Positions 1-5,021 of a stretch of DNA of 5,904 nt are shown here, piece by piece. The notes below the pieces were generated by a model, which was given only the letters and a program-made list of their open reading frames with translations, was not told the origin of the DNA and ran no database searches. The position numbers were made by a program, and so were the translations under genes. The first letter of the stretch is position 1; the number at the start of each line of letters is the position of its first letter. The DNA comes from Haloquadratum sp. J07HQX50 (lineage in GTDB: Archaea; Halobacteriota; Halobacteria; Halobacteriales; Haloferacaceae): contig KE356562.1 of NCBI GenBank assembly GCA_000416005.1, forward strand, positions 1,519,748 through 1,525,651, read 5' to 3'.

Positions 1-215
1 AGTGCGTGTACGCGAACCGGCGGAAGCGGTCTCGTTCACGGTGACTATCGAGGTAGTGTTTATCGACAATCTCCGCTGAAACGCTCGACTGTTCTGCAGC
101 GACATCCTCTATTTTGGCGATGTACGCCTCGTAGGCGTCGAGGCACTCATTGAACCACAACTGTCGGAAATGCTTCGGCGTCGGTTCGGCCCGTCAGGTA
201 AGCGGATTCCGGCAC
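1..215 (-). pseudogene. Unrecognised gene, frameshifted, running off the left edge
   Basis: Reading the minus strand from a GTG at 215 gives a coding-like peptide that begins VPESAYLTGRTDAEAF. This frame then hits a stop at 149-147. The next frame over is open from 193 to the window edge and carries the natural continuation, RQLWFNECLDAYEAYIAKIE, followed by an acidic helix-like stretch and ending RERDRFRRFAYTH. The two frames join cleanly if one T is removed from the TTT run at about 168-170 (minus-strand GCATTTCCG). The gene is therefore either broken by a one-base insertion or affected by a sequence error. A second in-frame GTG lies at 233. The gene follows the PIN-domain gene on the same strand after about 65 bases. 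I do not recognise the family; the visible part is mostly amphipathic helix with a basic C-terminal end, and the true C-terminus is outside the window. Confidence 0.45.
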
Positions 216-280
216 AGTAAATAATCCCTTCACGTCGGTGGTCCACGGTCGATTCGGTAGTCGGTCTCCCGAGAGGGCGT

Positions 281-700
281 TTACGCAGACCCGTCGCGGA
301 ACCGCTTTATCCGTACATCAGTGATCTCGTCGTCGTCGCCATCGCCGCCAATCAAGAGTGCCGCTTCGACATGCTCAGCGGTCGCCAGCGCGAACGAATC
401 ACCAAGTGCCGGGTTGTAGTTGAGGACGTACTCTGAGGCTGCCATCCAGGCCCTGTCAACATCCACGGGTTCGATCCCGAGGTCGGTGAGCCAGTCGAGA
501 TACTCGTCGGCGGGGACGCGGTCGTACTTCCGGGCGATAGTGTACCGGATCTCAGCGAGGTTCACGCAGCTGGCGTAACCGGTCGCGTCTTCAACGGCGA
601 CTGCGTCTAGGTACTCCTCGACTACATCGCTGTCAGGTTCGTCGTCTGCGTGAGCGATCAGCGGCTCGGCATCGAAGACGATGTGGTCAGGAGCTGTCAT
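281..700 (-). CDS. VapC-like PIN-domain ribonuclease (toxin)
   Basis: This encodes a 139-residue protein, the usual size for a single PIN domain. Numbering here is from the GTG at 703, one codon before the chosen ATG. The acidic active-site residues are in the expected order: D11 in HIVFDAEPLIAH, E51 in NLAEIRYTIARK, D102 in LGDSFALATAE, and an acidic cluster at D121-E126 after LLIGG. PIN domains of VapC toxins are metal-dependent ribonucleases that cut RNA, often tRNA or rRNA, unless held by a partner antitoxin. I prefer the ATG at 700 because it shares its A with the TGA of the upstream antitoxin-like frame (702-700), the usual tight coupling of such pairs. The GTG at 703 is also possible. 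All key residues are present, so the enzyme should be active if made. The antitoxin frame just upstream is truncated, so the promoter and the neutralising partner may both be lost. Family assignment is strong; toxicity and target are inference. Confidence 0.85.
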   Translation of the reverse strand: MTAPDHIVFDAEPLIAHADDEPDSDVVEEYLDAVAVEDATGYASCVNLAEIRYTIARKYDRVPADEYLDWLTDLGIEPVDVDRAWMAASEYVLNYNPALGDSFALATAEHVEAALLIGGDGDDDEITDVRIKRFRDGSA

Positions 701-801
701 CACTTCTCTGATGAGAACTGCTCATCACGCTCTTCGCGGTCCTGCTCGCGCTTCCCGCGGAGAATCTCGGACGCAGGCTTGTCAGCTAACCCGCTTCCGT
801 T
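700..801 (-). pseudogene. Truncated antitoxin-like gene, C-terminal tail only
   Basis: The minus-strand frame that ends at the TGA at 702-700 encodes 33 residues, including LADKPASEILRGKREQDREE and ending DEQFSSEK. This is a highly charged helical tail of the kind that antitoxins use to wrap around VapC-like toxins, and it overlaps the PIN gene start by one base. There is no ATG, GTG or TTG in it, and an in-frame TAG lies at 804-802, so the DNA-binding N-terminal half is missing. The opposite strand starts to look coding at about the same place (about 788 onward), which suggests a recombination joint near 785-800. The role is inferred from position, overlap and charge pattern. The antitoxin class (AbrB, ribbon-helix-helix or other) cannot be told from this tail. 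Confidence 0.55.
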
Positions 802-1276
802 CTACCCGGTCACCCCTGACGGCGATGCGTACGATGAGGAGGCTTGCCGGGAGTGCCACTGGGAGCAGGAAAACAAGCCAATCCCATTGCATCACCCACG
901 CGACGTGAACCTGCCGTACGGTCGTGCTGGCTTCCGGACGAAGATCAGATCCATTACGATCCGACTGATCACGGGCTCCCGGGACACATCGACTGTGATT
1001 CAGATCGCGTCGAAACGAAAGATGGAGCTCCCGTCACGAGGGAGACAACGCTGGTCGATATTGAAAACCCTCACCGAGTCGCCCGGTCACGCGATCCCGA
1101 ACCCGGTGAGCATCGATTGGTGAACAGTGAACTCGATACCTTCCTCGACCAGGATAGTGATGACAGTGCGGCGCTGTCAGTCATCGGCCTCAATGGAGCT
1201 ACTGCTTGCGGAACCCTTCGAGGTGCCTCACCAGTTCGTAGTCGGCTTCGAAGAGAGTGGAATGAACACTGGGTGA
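788..1276 (+). pseudogene. Headless, frameshifted gene of unknown function with a Cys-x-x-Cys motif
   Basis: From about 788 the plus strand reads NPLPFYPVTPDGDAYDEEAC, then RECHWEQENKPIPLHHPRDV and NLPYGRAGFR. The C-x-x-C-H pattern hints at a metal-binding knuckle. At about 932-942 this frame turns into Ser/Arg/Thr-rich noise. The frame one base back continues with EDQIHYDPTDHGLPGHIDCD, an acidic haloarchaeal-looking stretch, and later TTLVDIENPHRVARSRDPEP. The two join if one base is restored, so one base seems to be missing. That second frame is open to 1377. However, a third frame has another coding-like piece at 1193-1276 (MELLLAEPFEVPHQFVVGFE, ending ESGMNTG and a stop), which may be the true C-terminus after a second frameshift. 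No credible start exists: the first frame runs back, antisense, into the antitoxin and toxin genes. I do not recognise the family. The exact limits are uncertain. Confidence 0.45.
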
Positions 1277-1379
1277 GCAACGGTGGGGCAGCACCCGATG
1301 CGACGAGGTTCGAAAAGGGAGTTATGATGCATTTTCTGCTGTTTGTGTTCCCATTGGTGGTGAACTTCGGGCTCTAACC

Positions 1380-1414
1380 CACGCGCGTGAACTCCACTCG
1401 ACCCGTGCTTTTTT
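1380..1414 (+). terminator. Possible terminator: 10-base palindrome followed by a T6 tract
   Basis: A perfect palindrome CACGCGCGTG lies at 1380-1389, and TTTTTT lies at 1409-1414, just after the plus-strand gene remnant. Archaeal termination depends mainly on T-runs, so the T6 is the relevant part; the palindrome may be chance. The support is position and sequence only. Confidence 0.25.
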
Positions 1415-1741
1415 ACTGTGCTGACCGCGGATTAAGTACTCTGAATTAATTCACGACGGGCTGGTTTCTCATATTTGTTTATATAACAGATGTATTATAC
1501 TTACATCAAATTATCAATACTCGCGAAGTGATAGAGATTAGCTCGCGTGATCAATATAATACTACATCAGGTCGTCTACTCCCAGAACTGAGCCAATCAG
1601 GCGTGATTCATTTCGCCCGTTGCTTGAGCGACGTCACATGAGACAATAACGCCGAGAGAGCGCGTAAGTATGTTGTATTAAGGGGATACAGTACGATACC
1701 CTCTCGGAAAGTCAGGAACCTGTCTATATCGTTCTCTGCTA
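1415..1741. other. A+T-rich stretch with no recognisable gene
   Basis: This stretch is clearly richer in A and T than its flanks, especially 1430-1560. It holds no long open frame, tRNA or rRNA signature that I can see. A 7-base inverted pair, CCGAGAG at 1652-1658 and CTCTCGG at 1701-1707, is separated by 42 bases and may be chance. A short minus-strand reading around 1665-1605 (RSLGVIVSCDVAQATGEMNH) looks mildly coding-like but has no start and is too short to call. Confidence 0.4.
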
Positions 1742-1948
1742 TCAAATTGTATACGTGAATTGACAGCACATAGAATAAATTATATATATTACATAATGAT
1801 CGTCAGTAACGGTGACATATAATTCCGCACGCAGATTCGGAATATAACGTACTTCAAATCGAGATGTCGGTGGTTGTGCACCCCTGAGTTGAGCGCTGTC
1901 GTAAAGTTGCGATCTGAACTCGAACTCAGACTCGAATATCAATGTCAC
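1742..1948 (-). pseudogene. Short unrecognised ORF, possibly the remnant of a real gene
   Basis: A 68-codon frame from a GTG at 1948 encodes FESEFEFRSQLYDSAQLRGA, then RFEVRYIPNLRAELYVTVTD, ending in an aromatic and Ile-rich tail. The middle alternates hydrophobic and charged residues as beta strands do, and reads like protein rather than noise. The last 15 or so residues lie in very A+T-rich DNA and look like run-on past the original end. The GTG overlaps the stop of an upstream coding-like frame by four bases (GTGA at 1948-1945), as in operons. It could be a small intact gene, but the broken upstream partner makes a remnant more likely. I cannot assign a family. Confidence 0.3.
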
Positions 1949-2084
1949 TGTCTATCGTTATTCTCGATGATATCGGCGCCCTCGCTCGATACAGCGATAG
2001 GTCTCATCGACGACGCCACGTAGTGAGAGTTAAGATCCACCGACCGGCGTCTGTGGATACCAGCGGCTCGTAGGTTTCACCCAT
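1945..2084 (-). pseudogene. Unrecognised gene fragments in three successive frames
   Basis: From an ATG at 2084 the minus strand reads METYEP-like sequence (MGETYEPLVSTDAGRWILTL) and then stops at 2006-2004. The frame one base on reads LRGVVDETYRCIERG. The next frame one base further on reads ADIIENNDRQ and stops at 1947-1945, overlapping the GTG of the following ORF. Each step is a shift of one base in the same direction, so the pieces could come from one short gene of about 45 residues with two small indels. This is a reading by eye; protein-like character is the only evidence, and the family is unknown. Confidence 0.3.
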
Positions 2085-2085
2085 G

Positions 2086-2110
2086 CTGTCTCAAATCAAC
2101 GCTGAGACAG
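2086..2110. repeat. Perfect 8-base inverted repeat (hairpin)
   Basis: CTGTCTCA at 2086-2093 and TGAGACAG at 2103-2110 are exact reverse complements around a 9-base spacer. It sits directly upstream of the minus-strand ATG at 2084 and about 240 bases upstream of the transporter start. It could be a regulatory dyad for the decayed minus-strand gene, or a leftover terminal repeat of a mobile element. No matching copy was seen elsewhere in the window. Confidence 0.5.
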
Positions 2111-2181
2111 GTCACAATCTCTCGGGCTCTATCACCGGGAATTCGACACATCAGCGTTTTTTGAGAGCCTCCTCAGGCAAA

Positions 2182-2210
2182 CTCAGTGCACGGTTTACAA
2201 CCGTTCTGAG
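2182..2210. promoter_or_regulatory. Nested palindrome, candidate operator or hairpin upstream of the transporter operon
   Basis: The core is ACGGTT at 2190-2195 and AACCGT at 2199-2204 around TAC, a 15-base dyad. It is flanked by CTCAG at 2182-2186 and CTGAG at 2206-2210, also exact reverse complements, with spacers of 3 and 1 bases. A second copy of the left outer arm, CCTCAG at 2171-2176, matches CTGAGG at 2206-2211. It lies in the gap about 140-170 bases before the likely start of the solute-binding protein. The symmetry is directly seen. A role as a repressor site is inference; an RNA hairpin is the alternative. Confidence 0.4.
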
Positions 2211-2310
2211 GCGAATGCCATAGTGTCGTCCCGATTGGAAATCACAGATTTCTGCTCCCGTGATGATCCCGAGTTCGTCTCTCAAACCACTCGACTCCGA
2301 GACCATTCAC

Positions 2311-2330
2311 ACAGCTTTTTTCAGTCTTAT
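2311..2330 (+). promoter_or_regulatory. Possible TATA-like promoter element of the ABC operon
   Basis: A T-rich run (T6 at 2316-2321) followed by TCTTAT (2325-2330) lies about 20-33 bases before the GTG at 2349. This is the spacing expected for a TATA box ahead of a leaderless haloarchaeal transcript. No convincing Shine-Dalgarno sequence lies before that GTG, which fits a leaderless start. The match to a haloarchaeal TATA consensus is weak. Confidence 0.25.
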
Positions 2331-2348
2331 CGGGATAGTATAGACACT

Positions 2349-4013
2349 GTGTCAGAAGAGAGTCCCAATGCGGATATCGATCGACGATCATTCGTGAAGC
2401 TTGCTGGTGCAGCCACAGCAACTGCTGCGCTCGCTGGATGTGGGAGTAGCGGTGATGGCGAAAGTGACGCTGAGGCGACCAGCACACCTGAATCAGATGG
2501 CGAGACCGCGGCAGATACCGAAGCGACAGATGAATCAAGCGGGGAAAGCGAGGGAAGTGGGGAGTTTCCGGTAACGATCACACAGGGGCAGATGCCCGAC
2601 ACGTTGGACCCACATGACCACCGAAATATTCCGGCAGATATCGTCATGCGACAGTGCTACGAGGGAGTCATCTCGCGAAATCGACAGGGACAGATCGTTG
2701 AGATGCTCGCAACAGAGTGGCGACGCATCGAACCTGGACGGGTCCGATTCAGCATTCGCGAAGGCCCGACCTTCCAGCAGACGGAGAATCAACTCACTCC
2801 TGAGGATGTTGCCTATACTGTGAATCGGATGGTCAAAGAGAACGTTGGGTTCACCAGCCCGCAGGCTGGACAGCTTGGTGGTGTCACCGGTGCAGAGGTC
2901 GTGGATGGCGAACGAGCCGTCGACGTCCTCTCAGACGGTCTCAATCCAATCGTGTTTGCTGAATTCGCCATCTATTGTGATGTCGTCGAGCGAGCGTGGA
3001 CGCAAGACAATGACTCGTCATACGTCGCGCAAAACATGAATGGAACCGGTCCATTCCAGTTAGCTGAGTACGAGCAGAACGTGCAGGTAACATTTGATCG
3101 ACATGAGGACTATTGGCGCGAGCCTGCGGCAGTGAGTCAGTTGACGTTCCGGTCCGCACAGCAATCGAGTGCACGAGTCAATCAGCTGATCGCTGGCGAA
3201 ACTGATATTATTGTCAATGTCCCGCCACAATCGGTCGGCCGGCTCAATGAGAGTGACAGTGTGAGTGTGAACGCCGTTGGCAGCACACGGATTATTTACA
3301 ATGGGATGCGAGCAAATGCTGATCCATTCTCATCGCAATCATTCCGTCAGGCAATGAACTTTGCTGTCGATTTAGACAGTATCATTACGGATGTACTGCA
3401 AGAGTTCGGTGAACAGACTGGTCAACCAACGTTACAGCCGTTCTTCGGATACAATGACGAGGTTGAACCGTATGCACACAATCCTGCTGAGGCAGAGCGA
3501 CTCGTCGAGGAGAGTGGGCATGCAGGAGTGAGCATCACCCTACACACCCCAGTGGGGCGGTATCTGAAAGACCTCCAGATCGCACAGGCCGTTGCTGGAA
3601 TGATCGATGACCTCTCGAATGTCTCCTGCGAGGTCAAACAGCGGGATTTCAATACGCTGGCCTCAGAACTCACTGATGGCGATATTACGACTGGGCCGAA
3701 ATTCTACCTGATCGGGTGGGGTAACGCGACGTTCGATGCCTCACAGACGATCAACCCGGCGCTCACGAGCGATGGAGTGTTGACTTCATTCCAAAGTGAC
3801 CAGTTGGATAGCCTGATTACTGAGGCAAACCAGGCAGTCGAGACCGAGCAGCGTGAGCAACTTCTCCAACAGGCAAACGCATTTAGCCACGAACAGGCGC
3901 CATGGATCTTCCTCAACCGACAGTTCGGGGTCTATGGGTCGACAAACCGAGTCAACTGGCAACCAAGAAATGATGAGCGGATCGACGCCTACTCAATCAG
4001 CCCAGCTGAATAG
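2349..4013 (+). CDS. ABC peptide-type transporter solute-binding lipoprotein (SBP family 5, DppA/OppA-like), Tat-exported
   Basis: This encodes a 554-residue extracytoplasmic receptor that should capture a peptide-type ligand and deliver it to the permeases encoded next. The frame is open back to a GTG at 2223. I choose the GTG at 2349 because it places a normal Tat signal at the N-terminus: DRRSFVKL with the twin Arg at 12-13, a short Ala-rich core, and the lipobox LAGC with lipid-modified Cys31. The longer version would add 42 polar residues ahead of the signal. Residues 32-73 are a Ser/Asp/Glu/Thr-rich linker typical of haloarchaeal surface lipoproteins. The binding domain follows, with family features TLDPHDHRNIPADIVMRQCY, LTPEDVAYTVNRM, GTGPFQL (232-238), RQAMNFAVD (333-341), NPAEAERLVEESG (377-389) and IGWG (455-458). 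The length fits the family. Its stop directly abuts the DppB start. The family also binds nickel, sugars and other solutes, so the ligand is not certain. Confidence 0.93.
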   Translation: MSEESPNADIDRRSFVKLAGAATATAALAGCGSSGDGESDAEATSTPESDGETAADTEATDESSGESEGSGEFPVTITQGQMPDTLDPHDHRNIPADIVMRQCYEGVISRNRQGQIVEMLATEWRRIEPGRVRFSIREGPTFQQTENQLTPEDVAYTVNRMVKENVGFTSPQAGQLGGVTGAEVVDGERAVDVLSDGLNPIVFAEFAIYCDVVERAWTQDNDSSYVAQNMNGTGPFQLAEYEQNVQVTFDRHEDYWREPAAVSQLTFRSAQQSSARVNQLIAGETDIIVNVPPQSVGRLNESDSVSVNAVGSTRIIYNGMRANADPFSSQSFRQAMNFAVDLDSIITDVLQEFGEQTGQPTLQPFFGYNDEVEPYAHNPAEAERLVEESGHAGVSITLHTPVGRYLKDLQIAQAVAGMIDDLSNVSCEVKQRDFNTLASELTDGDITTGPKFYLIGWGNATFDASQTINPALTSDGVLTSFQSDQLDSLITEANQAVETEQREQLLQQANAFSHEQAPWIFLNRQFGVYGSTNRVNWQPRNDERIDAYSISPAE

Positions 4014-5021
4014 ATGGGATACTCACGTTTCCTGTTGAAGCGCGCCGGCCAGGGTATTCTCGTCATCTGGGGTGTCGTGACCGTCGTGTTCGCGTTGCGA
4101 TATATCACGCCCGGAAGTCCGGTGACGTTTATCGCTCCATTAGATGCCTCACAGGCACTCAAGCAAGAGATCGCAATCGAATATGGGCTCAACAGGCCGA
4201 TATACGTGCAGTACATCGATTACGTGACTGGATTACTTCCCCCGAATATCGACATGGGCCAGTCTTTTGCGGCCGGGACGAGCGTGAGTAGTCAGGTGTT
4301 CGCTGCCTTGCCGCGCTCACTCGAGTTGGCAGTCGCAGCCACGCTCGTTGCGGTCATGCTCTCGATTCCACTCGGCGTGATCAGTGCAACGAACCGACAC
4401 GAGCCAACTGATTACGCAGCAACGACGTTCTCGCTGATGGGGATTTCAACCCCGAATTTCTGGCTTGGACTCATGCTGACGCTCTTGTTGGCAGTGCAGT
4501 TCAATGTCTTTCCGACCGGTGGCATGGCTCGTGTAGACGGCACTCCATTGCTGTTCACCGATGCAGTTGGCTCTCTCGTGAGTGGCCGCCCACAGTTGAT
4601 GATCACGTGGCTTTCTCACATCATTCTGCCAGCCGTCACGCTTGGGACGTACTTTACGGCGCTTGTCACCCGACTCACTCGAAGTGGAATGCTAGATGAA
4701 CTCGGGAAAACGTATATCACTGCACTTCGCGCGAAGGGAATCCCCGAGACATTGGTACGATTCCGGCATGCACTCAAAAACACGCTGGTCCCGATCGTCA
4801 CGGTGCTCGGCCTCCAGTTGGGAACGCTCATCGGCGGGGCAGTCATCACCGAGCGTGTGTTTGCATGGCCCGGACTCGGAAGCTTGCTTATCGATGCAAT
4901 CAACGCTCGCCAGTGGGTAATCCTCCAGGGCTGTCTGGTCGTCGTCGGCGCTGGATTCGTCATTGTAAATACCGTCGTTGATGCGCTGTACGCATATTTG
5001 AACCCGGAGGTCACCGTATAA
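4014..5021 (+). CDS. dppB: ABC transporter permease, DppB-like
   Basis: This encodes a 335-residue inner membrane permease, the usual length for DppB/OppB. The first membrane helix (about 11-31) is followed by the long external loop with YGLNRPIYVQYIDYV (57-71), characteristic of the family. Further helices fall at about 103-125, 137-164, 195-220, 257-280 and 301-327. The cytoplasmic EAA-type loop that docks on the ATPase is at about 229-259, with TYITALRAKGIPETLVRFRH and the conserved Ala and Gly. FAWPGLGSLLIDAI (283-296) is a strong family signature. The ATG follows the solute-binding protein's TAG with no gap and no clear Shine-Dalgarno, which suggests coupled translation. The symbol is a family-level label: the substrate could be di- or oligopeptides or another solute. 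It pairs with the downstream DppC-like protein to form the channel. Confidence 0.93.
   Translation: MGYSRFLLKRAGQGILVIWGVVTVVFALRYITPGSPVTFIAPLDASQALKQEIAIEYGLNRPIYVQYIDYVTGLLPPNIDMGQSFAAGTSVSSQVFAALPRSLELAVAATLVAVMLSIPLGVISATNRHEPTDYAATTFSLMGISTPNFWLGLMLTLLLAVQFNVFPTGGMARVDGTPLLFTDAVGSLVSGRPQLMITWLSHIILPAVTLGTYFTALVTRLTRSGMLDELGKTYITALRAKGIPETLVRFRHALKNTLVPIVTVLGLQLGTLIGGAVITERVFAWPGLGSLLIDAINARQWVILQGCLVVVGAGFVIVNTVVDALYAYLNPEVTV
5006..5010 (+). promoter_or_regulatory. Shine-Dalgarno sequence for the DppC-like gene
   Basis: GGAGG lies 10 bases before the ATG at 5021, inside the end of the DppB-like gene. It is complementary to the 3' end of archaeal 16S rRNA. It supports the ATG at 5021 and contrasts with the two upstream genes, which have no clear site. 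Confidence 0.6.

Noticed and set aside
218..224. TATA-like TTATTTA on the minus strand before the left-edge gene
   Set aside because: It lies only a few bases before the likely GTG start, too close to serve as its promoter.
650..787. Plus-strand extension of the headless gene back to an ATG at 650
   Set aside because: This part is the antisense of the PIN and antitoxin frames, which have clear protein features, and its own translation is Ser/Arg-rich noise.
1071..1280. Minus-strand 69-codon frame
   Set aside because: It is Ser/Arg-rich with no protein-like pattern and is opposite the better coding-like plus strand.
1324..1377. Short hydrophobic peptide MMHFLLFVFPLVVNFGL at the end of a plus-strand frame
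   Set aside because: It has no clear ribosome binding site or promoter and most likely is a run-on of a broken frame.
1652..1707. Inverted pair CCGAGAG and CTCTCGG
   Set aside because: Only 7 bases with a 42-base spacer; expected by chance in a region of this size.
2083..2223. Plus-strand 46-codon ORF from an ATG at 2083 to a TAG at 2221-2223
   Set aside because: It overlaps both inverted repeats, has no recognisable features and no start signal, so a chance frame is more likely.
4616..5014. Long minus-strand frames opposite the DppB-like gene
   Set aside because: They are shadows of a gene with a clear family signature and have no protein-like features.
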